The translations under genes and the position numbers were made by a program. The notes under the pieces were generated by a model. The model was given only the letters and a program-made list of their open reading frames with translations. It did not search any database and was not told where the DNA came from. From the NCBI RefSeq assembly GCF_004379255.2, contig NC_056045.1:8087593-8151592 (forward strand): a stretch of DNA of 64,000 nt. The letters run 5' to 3'. Every line of letters begins with the position of its first letter. The first letter of the stretch is position 1. Shown piece by piece: positions 43,597-54,755 of the stretch. This DNA is from Salvia splendens. Taxonomy: Eukaryota > Streptophyta > Magnoliopsida > Lamiales > Lamiaceae.

Positions 43597-43780
43597 TTTT
43601 TTTTTTTTTTTTTTAAAATTAACTTCATATATTTATATCATATATATGAAGGAGGAAATTACAAATCAACTCCTATAACAAGGAGGAAAGACAAATTACG
43701 CCACCCAGGGTTCGAACTCGAGACCTCCAGGATGGACGCGGTATCCAGCACCCTTTACCGCTAGGCCAAGGGGCTTGGAT
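43597..43780 (-). mobile_element. tRNA-derived SINE (184 bp)
   Basis: On the minus strand it reads CCTTGGCCTAGCGGTAAAG (A box TGGCCTAGCGG), then GAGTTCGAACCCTGG (B box), an AT-rich tail and 18 A residues (T18 at 43597-43614 on the plus strand). The 16-bp GGTTTAGGGTTCATGG is repeated exactly at both ends (43581-43596 and 43781-43796) as the target-site duplication. It would be transcribed by RNA polymerase III from its internal promoter and mobilised by a LINE. The exact tRNA parent was not identified. Confidence 0.92.
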
Positions 43781-43810
43781 GGTTTAGGGTTCATGGTTTA
43801 GGGTTCAGGT

Positions 43811-45019
43811 TTTTTTTTTCCTCAAACACCTTAGCGGTGGGGGGTTAGGCGGACCCCCAACCTGTCCATATCAACCAAACAAATAGAAGTCTCATACACA
43901 CAAAGTCCAAGCCCAAAAGTGACTTGAACTAGAAACGAACAAGACTAAAAAACAAGCTAAGACAACCCCACAAGTCGGGTGCTATGTATGTATCCATCTA
44001 GCCAAGGCTATGAAACAAGTGAACGATGCATACAAACATGTGGCTGGCCCAAAAGTGACCAAGCCCAAAGGAAGAACAAAGAAAAACAAATGATAAGACA
44101 AAAACCAAGTAGATCATTTGTCCCGATACCTGAATCTGAAGTTCGAATAGCCCAACTGGTTCATCCTCACAAGTGCCTTCAAGTATCGGGGTGCTGTATC
44201 CGCATCATAGAATGTGAGGGCAGGGGTCTGGACCCCCCTACGTGCTAAAAAATATGCTGATCGGTTGCCGTCTCGATGAATATTAGAGAAGCACGCCTAC
44301 AGCTGTGATAGCAAGGGACGGATGCGAGCCATGTGGTGTCTCACGTCCGCTGCTCCCCTCCGACACGAAGTGAACACTGCGACCACTGCTGCTGCATCCA
44401 TCTCAAACCAAACCTGTGCTGAGAAGAGCAAGAAGCTCCGCCTCAAAGCCCGACGCAGCTACAAAGGGCGTGCAAAAGGCCCTCAAGAGAGAGCCATCTG
44501 GATCACGAACCACTCCCCCGCCACCAGCCAGTCCAGTCGAGGTAGAAAAGGCCCCATCAGTGTTCAACTTCACCCAAAGAACGTCGTGTGGATGCCAAAG
44601 AACGCTGAGGGACATCAGAACTCGCCGGCGAGGAGGAACCATAGGCATGAAATAGACAGCAGGGGTGCAACCGCGCCAATGAATGAGGACTAGCACACCC
44701 GCCTCCACCAAAGTCTGCAACTGATGAATCACCTGCCAAATCACGTGGGAAGCATGAAAAGAAATGTCGGGGTGCTTGCAACTATTTGTCCCCGTCCAAA
44801 TGAACCAGTAGACCAAGCAAGGAATAATAAAGCTGATGTGCAACGTGGGAGCCCTGTGAGAGGACCTCCACCAGAAACCTAATTTAAGTGCAAAGTCAGT
44901 GCACATGTGAATGTGTGCGAATATCAGGAAACCAACCATCAAAGTAGTCCCAAACAGACCTCGCCGACTGACTAGACACAAACAAATGCTGTAGAGATTC
45001 GACAGAAGAAGAAGAGACA
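43811..45019 (-). pseudogene. 5'-truncated LINE, zinc-finger and RNase H part, with 3' tail
   Basis: On the minus strand a zf-RVT-like segment (ESLQHLFVSSQSARSVWDYF, near 44950-45000) is followed by a linker. An RNase H domain of plant L1-type elements comes next (WVKLNTDGAFSTSTGLAGGG, VVRDPDGSLLRAFC, FEAELLALL). A tail with at least one stop (near 44300) ends FRYRDK at 44114. The 3' UTR ends in about ten A residues (T tract from 43811). The endonuclease and most of RT are missing. The expected duplication is not seen: the 5' junction at 45019 meets the 58-bp repeat instead. The plus-strand ORFs at 44322-44693 are shadows. Confidence 0.85.
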
Positions 45020-45077
45020 CAAAATTTATCGCAGCAACAAGAAAAGAGCAGTATAATATATAAATCGTAGTTCAACA
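45020..45077 (+). repeat. 58-bp direct repeat, copy 2
   Basis: Matches 40451-40508 with three differences and lies exactly at the 5' junction of the LINE fragment. The downstream ACAATTTTAAAATAA follows directly here but about 52 bp later in copy 1. Confidence 0.8.
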
Positions 45078-45131
45078 ATTTTAAAATAAGTGCCACAATA
45101 CTGCTCATGCAGCTTAATTTATAGGTATAAC

Positions 45132-46232
45132 TAGGCATGCACAACGGTTTGGAACCGCCGGTTCCGGTTCATGAACCGGCGGTTCACGGTTCATCATATG
45201 CACGAACCGGAATCGGCCCGCCAAGGGTTCCGGCGGTTCCGATTCTGGTTCAAAAAACCGTCGGTTTACGTGGCGGTTCAAAACCGTCGGTTTGCAGCCT
45301 GAACCGCTGGTTCTGCGATTCGTCCTTTTTTTTTGCATTATTTTTATTTGTTTATGTATGAAATGTGCGTAAATAAAATTTAAAAAAATACGATGAAAGT
45401 TGCAATTTTATTGAGATTACACGTTTACAACAATTACAAATCGAAAAAACCTTGAGGTGTTGAAGTCTTAAACAAAAATTTAAATATAAACGAGAGTACT
45501 AGTCAACAACGAAGCTAATTACAAATGACAAAAAAGACGTAGAAGTTCTTATAAAAGAACTTATAAGTATATATACTCTTAATCAGCGAAGGAGATCTTT
45601 CTACATAACTAAATTAAGGACACCTTTAGCAATTCAACTTTAAATGTTGAGTTTAGTCTAACAATCAATAATTATAGTAGAATTGTCAAAAGTTTCCCGG
45701 ATTTAGCCGTATAGAGAAATCTACTTCATCGACTAGAGTATATACAAATACAATTATGTAATTGTATTTGCATATTTTTAACGTAGGAACAAATGAAAAA
45801 AAAGAAATAAAGAAAAAAGGACTTGAGCTCAACTTAAATTTAAAATTTAAGTTGAGGTGCCTACGTATCCCCAATGCTCATTTACATTAGGGAATCAAAG
45901 CCCACGTAGTTCTCTTACCTTACTTACCATTTGGTTTGGCCGGCGGCGGTTGACGGTTGTCCTACGATTCATCCCCGGTGAATTCATCTTGTGATCCCTC
46001 CTGACGATCATCTCAATCATTTTCTTGTTCTCGGACGTCAGCTTTGGCCCAATCATCAAGTTACATCACGACTTCCATATTTTTCGCCGAGAGCTTACTT
46101 TTTGATTCATCCAACACACGCGAGCCAACACTAAAAGCGGACTCGATGGCGACAGTGGAAGTCGGAACAGAAAAAATCTCCTTGGCCATTGATAAGGCTA
46201 ATTTCATGCATCGGTCTAGGGATTTTATTTCA
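45132..46232 (-). pseudogene. hAT transposon, 3' part with dimerisation domain
   Basis: The minus strand from about 46230 encodes MAKEIFSVPTSTVAIESAFS followed by VGSRVLDESKSKLSAKN, the hAT C-terminal dimerisation signature (canonical text is close to VPVSTVASESAFS). The frame is stopped by TAA soon after NMEVVM. About 900 bp of AT-rich 3' DNA follows, ending in a GGTTC/GAACC-rich subterminal block (45145-45320) and a candidate terminus TAGGCATGCACAACGG at 45131. The 5' part is replaced by element E at 46233. The annotated strand is minus; the plus-strand ORF here is a shadow. Confidence 0.85.
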
Positions 46233-46815
46233 TGAAAACGCTGGGTCTAACGCATGTTTAAAGCCAGGTGTGTGAAGGTTTTCGCTAGATCCAGGAAAGG
46301 AAGAGGACGCTTGCATGGTCCTAGGAAACTGGCGAAAGAGTGGACATTATGAAGAAAATTGCTTGACGGAGGAAGCCTCGGAGTTGAAGGGTAGAATAGG
46401 GATTTCTACGAAGACTCTAGAAGGCTATGTCCGCATCTATAAAAGGAAGAAGCATGCAAGCTGGAGGGACTTTCTCGGTTGGAGGCCTCGCTAACAGCTT
46501 GTAACTTAGTTCACTTTTCACACACTTGGGTTCTTTTTGAGGGGAGATTCAGGGTGAAGCACCTGGGGTTCACATCTAGCTCTCTCACGTTCTCGATTGG
46601 GTTGTAACACCGTCCTTCTGTGGGGCGAAGAAACAATTTAATTTCCGTTTTCGTACTTTGCTGAATATTTCTCTTATCTTAATGCAAATTTCGTTTTCGC
46701 TTATGTTGATTGTGTTGATTTCTGTTTGTTGATTGTGTTTACTTGAATTCTGGAGTTGGAATTGTTGGAGTTGGTTGTTTTCGCGGATTATTGCAGGTTC
46801 GTGGTTGGATCTGGG
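46233..46815 (+). repeat. 5' LTR of element E, left part
   Basis: It begins TGAAAACGCTGGG. A TATA box (TATAAAAGG, 46438) is followed by a leader. It is interrupted by element D, with AGAAT duplicated at 46816-46820 and 56935-56939; the right part resumes at 56940. Confidence 0.75.
46438..46445 (+). promoter_or_regulatory. TATA box of element E LTR
   Basis: TATAAAAG in CATCTATAAAAGGAAG, in the left third of a roughly 1.5-kb LTR. Confidence 0.65.
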
Positions 46816-46820
46816 AGAAT

Positions 46821-49800
46821 TGTAACATCCCAAACTTTTGTGACTCTTTTAATACGTTATTGGAATTTATGAAACTTTTGTTTCTATGTGATTAAGTGAG
46901 TTGCGTGAAATAAATTGTCGTGGTTAATGTGAATGATGAGCTTGAGTTTTTATATTTTTTTCCAATGAGGGGAAATAATTAATAGGATCATGCATTTATT
47001 CTTTCTCAAGTCAATTCAATGAAAAATTCGGCCCTCTCTAATTATTGAAATAGTACTTCTTTTTGTGGATTTAATTAATTGTTTTGGGACATTATTCCAA
47101 ATTAAATCCAAACCAATGGACCTTAAATTACACTACATGAAATTCGAACTCCATCCTTTTATCCTTGGGAGTTTCGAAAATCTCCAATAGGAGATTGGAT
47201 TATTTTTCATTTGATTTAATTGGTGCTTTATTGACTATCTTCTTTTGAATTTAATCCAATTAAATCATGTTATATTTTATTTCTTCACCCCAAAATAAAT
47301 AGAGAGTTGGGATTTTTGCCTTGGCTACTTGAGCCTAATTTTTTCGGCCCCCTCCAATAAATTTTGGAGAATATTTTATTTGTTTCCTAATTTTATGGGA
47401 GCCCTTTTCCTATAAAGAAATTACCTAATTTAAATCCTATTCTATTTAACTGGGGATTTAAATAATTTCCTTATGCTTTCCCCCTCAAATTTTCGTCCAC
47501 TACACTATTATTTCCTACGTGGAGATTTAACTTATTTTTGTTCCCTTGTTTATGGAATATTCACCTTTATTTCCTAATTTATGAATATTCTCTCCAAGTA
47601 AATATTGCTATATTTCCTTGTAATTAAATCTGCAAAATTTTGACTTCCCCACCTTCAAACCACACGCCTACTTTTTATTTTGATTGTGGGAATTTTATTT
47701 TTTTATATATCTCCCCCAATTTAATTAATTCCTTATGTGTGGGATTTTAAACCTAACAAATAAATAGCAAATAATCAAACCCTAGCCACCATTCACCTCA
47801 AAAAATCGTCCCCTCTCTTCTCTCCCTCCCCCACACGTTTTTTTTTCCATCTCCCCCACTCTCCCATCTCCAAAAATCCTCCATCCAATTCGTGTTCTTG
47901 CAATCCGCTGAAGTTATTTTCGAGAGTCTCCGACGAATCGCTTCATCCATCGTTTCTACTGATTCGTTTTGTGTCAAAGAAGATATATTGCTCACTTCTT
48001 ATCATCCTATCCGTTTTGACCATGTTCTTGAGTCCTACATGCATGTAGAGGGTGTAGGTTCGATAGATCGCAAGTTTTAACGGGAGGGAAAGTGTGTTTC
48101 GTAAGAACTTGTTTGGTTTTGCGTTGTTGATTGAAATCATGTGTGTTGGATTGAATTAATTGGTGAAAAATATGAGTTGTATGCAAATATGTGTATGAGG
48201 AACGTGTAAGCATGATTATGTGTTTTCGAGCATGAAAAATCGGTGGTTGTGTTGTGGAAGTTTAAAAACCCTATTTTCGAACTTGAACCAGAAATCTGTG
48301 ATGCACGACCAGTGACTTATGATCTGTATTTGACCCATCAAACGAACGAATTTTGCTATGACATTTTTACTGAGTAAACTTCAAGGTGTTTTCTATGTCT
48401 CGTGTAAGTTTCAGCCTGTTTTATCGAAAAATGAATTTTTAATAAATTTTAGAAGTTGACTGCGCAAATCTGCCAGAAACGAGAGTTCTCGCCATGAATG
48501 TTTCGTTTTCTTTTTGACTGACCAAATAACCTCCGATTGATGTGATTCTTGAACTATATGAATATTTGAAGTGTCTTCCGAGTCGTGTTAAATTTTAAGC
48601 CATTTTGGGCATCGGATGAATTTATGGTGAAATTTTCAAATGAACTACGCAATACTGTCGGAAATTGTATGTTACGACCAGAGAGTTTAATATGTGATAT
48701 GACTGACTAAATGACGTGATTTCTGTGTGAAACATTTCATGTATGAACTTGAATGTGTCTTCTGTGTTGTGACCAAAATTTAGCTTCTTTTGAGGTCGGG
48801 TGAATTTATAGTAATTTTTACAAAACGGTCGCGCAGTTCTGCCAGTTTTCTGCCTTGTTAAAATAACTCTTATTTTCAAGTTTAAAAGTATTGTATGATG
48901 CATGTATGTCCAAGGAACGTGTCTAAATGGTGTAAGCACTTGTGATAAGTTGTAATGCGATATGTGTGTCTTTACACCTTTTTGACGTATGTTGGGTTGG
49001 GGGATTGAGAAAGACGATGAGAGAGAGACGATAGGACATGCATAGTAATATGTTGAAGTGTGAGGCTGACTTATGTTGTCGTTGACAAGGGTGTTGTGTA
49101 TTCGTGAACTCGAGGATCGAGAGTTGCTAAGTTGGGTTGTGAATTGCTAAGCGAACGAGGTGGGCTATCTTTTCAAACCTCTTTACGTTTCCGAAAAATA
49201 TTATGTGGAGATATAAGGGTGGTTTAACTGTTATGTCATGTCATGTTGTTTTTGTTATGAGATTGTGTGCCTGATGCCTAGGTCGTATGAGTTTACTCCG
49301 TTAGGCTATATGGCTGTGTTGTGAAACGAATTCGGGTCCGAGTAGGGCCGTAAACCCTATCGGGCTGTGTACACATGTGGGATCGCGAGCCGTCCTTGCA
49401 AGTCGGCCGGTCTCGTGGGCGAATAGTGTGGCCACACTATCGTCGCACTGTGATTGTGATTGTTGGATTGATGTGAAAAGTGGAGAGATAAATTGTCTGG
49501 GCAGACTTGAATATTTTTGTGTTTCTCGTGATATTTTCTTACTACATAAAACTCGAGATCACTGGTATGGATGACATAACTTATTAAAATGTTTTCGGCA
49601 TAAGCCCATTGAGTACAACAAGTACTCAGCCCTGCATATTATTTTCTCATGTGCAGGTTGAGCGGGATGTTGCGGTGGATGTTGAGCTGGCTTAAGTACT
49701 TAGGATGCGTTGTGTCGTCATACATAGGCGTCGTCCTTGACTCTCCTTGAACCGTATTTTCCGCTGCTATAACTTGAACTATGACTCAAGACTTAATCTT

Positions 49801-50135
49801 TCCTTTATGTTTTGTGTGTGAACATGTATGGTGGTGATGAGTTTTAAACTAGTGTTAACGTTGTCTTTTGAAAATTTTATTCTTCGAGATTTAAGTTAAG
49901 TATTTGTTCAACTTTAGTTAGTTGATGTATTTCTTAAGTCTAATTTTTCCCGTTGTCCTTTTTAAAAGTATTTTACCTTATGTCTTTTCAAAAAAAAAAT
50001 TTAACTTTAAACTCTTTAAACTAAGTTGTTTTTCTTCCTTTAAGTTAATCAAGATGTTCTTTTTTTTTAATTGTTATCCATGCATGTCGGTCACGATCGC
50101 CGCGTTCTGGTACCCTTGTATGGGCGGTCGTGACA
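46821..50135 (+). repeat. 5' LTR of element D
   Basis: 3315 bp, related to but clearly diverged from family A. It has a single GATGCCTAG block (49268-49315) where family A has two, the shared module from 49325, and the terminal inverted repeat TCACGATCGCC / GGCGGTCGTGA. The donor-like AAGGT of other copies reads AAGAT here (47983), and the TATA motif of family A is not preserved. Confidence 0.93.
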
Positions 50136-50138
50136 GAG

Positions 50139-50150
50139 TGGTATCAGAGC
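50139..50150 (+). other. Primer binding site, initiator-Met tRNA (element D)
   Basis: TGGTATCAGAGC lies three bases after the 5' LTR. Confidence 0.92.
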
Positions 50151-50276
50151 TTTGTTCTTTCGCTCTGGTCCGAGAGACTTCTTTCACTTTAAGTCTAAGT
50201 TAGTGAACCCTTATTTGACTAGAAGTGTCACGAAGGCTCAACATCCAAAGCATCACGCTCAACCGATGAAAGTGAG

Positions 50277-50589
50277 GTATGTTTAAATTGTTGAAAGTAT
50301 GGAAGATTGATGCATGAAAATGTATGATGATATGATATGACGTTGACAAGTTACGCATGTGAATGAATGATATGCATAAGGATGAGTTGTAATGGAATGA
50401 TTATATGAGCATGAACTTAGTGATGTTGCTAAATGTGTATAATGCGCGAAAATACTACCACGATAGCATGCAAAGATATGAAACGTTAAGACAACGACAA
50501 ATTTTCAAACTACGCGACAAACTTAAGAACTTTTTCGAACAAGCAATAATACTTTTGGTGTTTTAAAAGAAACTTTTGTCTGCACATAG
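50277..50589 (+). other. Candidate leader intron of element D
   Basis: The donor AGTGAG|GTATGT (50277) corresponds to 4088 in family A and 10090 in B. The acceptor CTTTTGTCTGCACATAG ends at 50589, directly before the ATG of the upstream ORF. A second acceptor, ATGTGTTTTAG at 51407, lies six bases before the gag ATG. Splicing could thus place either ORF first on the mRNA. This is motif-based inference only. Confidence 0.4.
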
Positions 50590-51179
50590 ATGGTGCGAAC
50601 GAAACGAACCGCGCTTAAGAGCAGTCAGTATAGTGCCAGAATGCGACAAGCGATATACGATTACGACCACTATGAGAGAGAGGAAGGCAAAGCCTTGAGA
50701 GAGGTTGTTGCCCGTTTTGAGACCCTATGGCGAGATGTCGCGGGTACCATGTAACGGCCTATGGTGGCATAAGAAGACTAATTGAGTTGATGCCCGACAA
50801 TTGGGAGCCTTGGATGGAAACAACAGCAAGTCGGTTCACGTGGTACGAACCAAGAAACCAGATGATGGCTGGCGACATGAAAGGTTTTCTAAAGGCCTTA
50901 ACGTGTGCTTTGATTGACTCACGTTCCGAGCGACCACCGTCGACACAAGAAGGAAAAGATGAAACGGTATGGGAAGACAAAGACGTGATCGAGGTTAAAC
51001 CCACGGCAGAAAGAGAAGCCGTACCACAAGAAAGCATGGTTCCGGGTTTTGAGGATGATTATGTGGAAGATAGCATGGATATCGAAGAAGCCCTCCGCAT
51101 GGTTGACGAGTATCACGTAGAAGAGGAAGAGGACCCAGAAGAGGAAGAAGACTCGGAAGAGGATCTTAACACTAGATAG
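50590..51179 (+). pseudogene. Additional ORF upstream of gag in element D (one frame change)
   Basis: Not a family I recognise. From the ATG at 50590, which follows an in-frame TAG, the frame encodes MVRTKRTALKSSQYSARMRQ and continues to WRDVAGT, where it meets TAA at 50755. A second frame, open from 50727 to 51179, continues with a Trp-rich segment (NWEPWMETTASRFTWYEP) and ends in an acidic tail (VEEEEDPEEEEDSEED, residues 130-146 of that frame). Taken together they suggest one protein of about 195 residues broken by a single frameshift near 50740, or two overlapping ORFs. The first 12 residues match the histone H3 tail MARTKQTARKST at 8 positions. No counterpart is visible in array A, which is deleted here, nor clearly in B. 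Extra ORFs before gag are known in some plant gypsy elements. Confidence 0.6.
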
Positions 51180-51413
51180 ATAAGTGATGTCGTTTGTTTT
51201 TTTTTCCTTAAGTTGTTAAGACGATGGAAGTAGTACCTTTTTGTTTTCCGAACGAATGCTTTTGTTTTCCTTTCCACGTTGTTTACAGAAGTTTCCCTTT
51301 TCACGTGCCTTTAGTACTTGTGTTTTTTTTACCGTATCGTACGCGTGCTCGAAAGCGGTGATGTTTTAATAACGATGTACTCACAACGGTGCTAACATGT
51401 GTTTTAGATCAAC

Positions 51414-53720
51414 ATGCCCCCAAGACGTAGACGTGGTCCGCGTGTGGAGAACAATGTGGGGGAACAGACAGAAGGAAGTGTTGGGAATCCGCCCCCGCCT
51501 CCACCACCACCTCTACCCCAACCAAACGAAAGGGAGTACATCAAAGCCTTTCGGAAGGAGAACCCACCCAAGTTCGATGGATTGGGAGAGCCCCCGAAGG
51601 CGGAGGCATGGGTACGCGACATTGAGCGTGTCTTTGAGTTTATGGGATGCACGGACAGAGAACGCCTGGCCTGCGTGACGTATCAGCTGACAGGACCCGC
51701 TGACTTTTGGTGGGAAACGAAGAAGAGATCTATTGACCCCGCTCGCCGTGAGGCGCTTACTTGGGAGGAGTTTAAGGAAGAAGTTTACAATAAGTATGTT
51801 CCCATGAGTTATCGGCGGGCGAAGGTAGTGGAGTTCCACACTTTAAAACAAGGAAGTATGACGGTCACGGAGTACGACCGCGCCCTATGTGAGATGACTC
51901 GTTATGCGCCAGAATTGGTGGATACAGACGAGAAGATGGCCGCGAAGTTCCGTTCCGGCCTTAGGCCAGAGATAAGGGTAGCAGTGGCTAGTCGCAGGGG
52001 AATGCCTTATTCCGAGGTATTGGGCTGTGCCTTAGATGTGGAGGAAGCACTGCCCAAGAATGAGAGGACAACAAACCCTACCCCATCTGCACCCCAAGCG
52101 AACTTTAGAGACAAGAGGAAATGGGAGGGAAACCGAGCTCCTTTTGACAACAAGAGGCGTTTCTCCACTTTTTGGCAACCACAGAATCATGGGCGCCAAA
52201 TTGTGCCACAACAGAGGGGAAACCCGCAGAGAACACCCTACTGTAATCGGTGCTCCAAGCATCATGTTGGGGAGTGCCGAGTTGGAGGCATTCGGTGTTA
52301 TGCCTGCGGTGGAAACGGGCACATGTCTCGAGAGTGCCCAAACAACAACAAAGGTGGAGTGAAGAATGGACAAGGACAGAGACCACCACAGCAGCCTCAA
52401 CCAATCCGACAAGTGGCCCCACAGCAAGCAAGGGCATATGCGCTCAAAGGGAATCAAGGGCCGGAACCCCAAGCCAGCAAGGGCAAAGAGAATTTGGCAG
52501 GTATGGGAAAGCTCCAACAACTACCTATTATTGTGCTGTTCGATACGGGTGCTTCGCATTCTTTTATTTCCATGTCATTTGTGAATGCCTTAGAACTTCC
52601 TACTGCAATGCTTGAATTGAATTTGAATGTATCTTCACCGGTTGGAGGATTGATTGACATTGTGAGAACTTGCTCGAACATAGAGTTTGTGTTAGGAGAA
52701 TTAGGAGTAGTTGCCCAGCTTTTGCACGTTATGCCTTTGGAGAATGTAGACATAATCTTGGGAATGGATTGGCTTACCGAGAACCACTCAACGATTCACT
52801 GTAAAGAGAGACAGATTTCTTTTCAAGCCCCGGGCGAAGAGCCGGCTATCTTGTACGGGATCTCCATGAACCGACGAACCTCCATAATCTCTGCTTTGCA
52901 AGCAACTACGATGATAAGAAAAGGGCGTCCGGCGTATCTGGTGTACTTGAATGGGGAGAAAAAGAAGGATTTGAAAGTGGAAGACGTGGCAGTAGTGCGA
53001 GATTTTCCCGATGTGTTTCCAGAAGCTTTGCCAGGACCGCCACCCGACAGACAAGTGGAGTTCACTATTGATTTGGAACCAGGGTCGGCGCCAGTATCAA
53101 AGGCGCCATACCGAATGGCCCCTAAGGAGTTGGCCGAGTTGAAGGTTCAGTTGCAAGAACTGTTAGACTTGGGTTTCATTCGACCCAGTGTGTCACCATG
53201 GGGAGCGCCAGTTTTGTTCGTTAAGAAGAAGGATGGAACGATGAGGATGTGCATCGACTACCGAGAGCTTAACAAGATGACCTTGAAGAATAAGTACCCA
53301 CTGCCAAGGATTGACGACTTGTTTGACCAACTTCGAGGAGCGGGCGTATTCTCGAAAATGGATTTGAGATCAGGGTATCATCAACTAAAGGCCCGACGAG
53401 AGGATGTGCCTAAGACTGCTTTTCACACTCGTTATGGCCATTATGAATTCGTCGTGATGCCATTTGGGCTGACCAACGCCCCAGCCGTTTTCATGGACTT
53501 GATGAACCGAGTTTTCCACGAGTATCTTGACAAGTTTGTGTTAGTCTTCATCGACGACGTGTTGGTATACTCGAAGAACGAGGAGGAGCATGGACAGCAC
53601 CTACGAACAGTGTTGGAAACGTTACAAGGGGAGAAACTTTATGCCAAGTTTAGTAAGTGTGAGTTTTGGTTGACTCGAGTGAACTTCCTTGGTCATATTG
53701 TGACGGCAAATGGGATTTAA
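51414..53720 (+). pseudogene. gag-protease-reverse transcriptase of element D, truncated by a stop
   Basis: A single frame of 768 codons. Residues 1-40 are basic then Pro-rich. Gag core lies at about 42-215 ([32 protein letters not shown]). The zinc-finger region has a variant [12 protein letters not shown] and a canonical [18 protein letters not shown] (about 286-318). The aspartic protease has DTGAS at about 377-381 and IILGMDWL near 445. RT holds [26 protein letters not shown] (about 648-658) and FIDDVLVYS (about 711-719). All visible catalytic Asp residues are present. The frame ends in TAA (53718-53720) inside the RT C-terminus (GHIVTANGI), where homologous text continues VDPAKVEAV in the same frame, so this is a nonsense mutation and not the natural end. 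The start ATG follows a splice-acceptor-like TTTTAG. Confidence 0.92.
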
Positions 53721-54755
53721 GTAGACCCAGCAAAGGTCGAGGCCGTACAGAATTGGAAATCGCCGAAAACGCCAAGTGAAATCTGCAGTTTCTTGGGATT
53801 GGCGGGATATTATCGACGATTCATCGAAGGATTCTCTAAGATTGCGAGACCGATGACGCAACTACTAAAGAAAGGAATTAAGGTGTTTGGACGCCAGAGT
53901 GCAAGGCGAGTTTCCAACTATTGAAGGAGAAATTGACTACAACACCAGTCCTAGCGGTACCAGAACCCGACAAGGACTTCGCCGTCTATACGGACGCGTC
54001 GAAAGTAGGGCTAGGATGTGTGTTAATGCAAGATGGGAAGGTGATAGCATATGCTTCCCGACAGTTGAGACCGAATGAGTTGAATTTTCCGACGCACGAT
54101 TTGGAGTTAGCAGCAGTGGTGCATGCACTGAAAATTTGGAGACATCATCTCTACGGAGTGAGATGCGAAATCTACACCGATCACAAGAGTCTCAAGTACT
54201 TCTTCGAGCAGAAGGAGCTAAATATGTGACAACGACGTTGGTTAGAGGTCGTGAAAGACTATGACTGCGGTATAAATTACCATCCGGGCAAGGCGAACGT
54301 GGTCGCCGATGCTTTGAGTAGGAAGAACCAACCTCAACTGGCTTATTTCCTAACGCAAGAGGAAGCGCTGATTCACGAGTTCGACAAGATGAGAGTGGAG
54401 ATAGTGAAAGCGCCCGAGACAGTGGGTGCAAGATTGGCGACGCTAGTGATTGAGCCAGATTTGAAGACCAAGCTCATAGAAGCCCAGCGACGTGATGGAA
54501 ATTTGGAGGAATTACGTGCGAAGGTCAGAGCCGAGAAGCTTGATCATTACCGTGAGGAGGCGGATAATGCTTTGACGTATGATGGACGATTGTGTGTGCC
54601 AAGCGATGAGGTGCTAAAAGAGGAGATTTTGAGTGAAGCGATCGACACGCCTTACACCGCACACCCCGGAAGCACGAAGATGTATCGGGATTTGAAACAA
54701 CGGTTTTGGTGGAATGGAATGAAAGGAGACGTAGCGTCATTTGTGGAACGATGTC
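53721..54755 (+). pseudogene. RT end, RNase H and integrase zinc finger of element D
   Basis: It continues the pol frame with VDPAKVEAV and [18 protein letters not shown] frameshift follows near 53885. RNase H comes next ([40 protein letters not shown]; 53921-54226). TGA at 54227 replaces an Arg codon present as CGG in B (CGA to TGA is the likely change). The frame resumes with DCGINYHPGKANVVADALSR and the integrase N-terminal zinc finger ([20 protein letters not shown]). It ends abruptly at ERCL (about 54755), where LTR sequence begins. The integrase core, chromodomain and polypurine tract are gone. Confidence 0.92.

Noticed and set aside
43690..43775. tRNA gene suggested by A and B boxes
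   Set aside because: The boxes belong to a SINE with poly(A) tail and 16-bp target duplication; a tRNA cloverleaf could not be folded convincingly by eye.
43553..43810. TTTAGGG-like sequence as a telomere
   Set aside because: Short, degenerate and internal; interrupted by retroelements.
44322..44693. Plus-strand ORFs over the LINE
   Set aside because: Antisense shadows of the RNase H domain on the minus strand.
40451..45077. 58-bp repeats as target-site duplication of the LINE
   Set aside because: The LINE poly(A) end is at 43811, over 3 kb from copy 1, and 58 bp is too long for a typical duplication.
52032..52520. 162-codon minus-strand ORF within D gag
   Set aside because: Opposite-strand shadow of the gag-pol frame.
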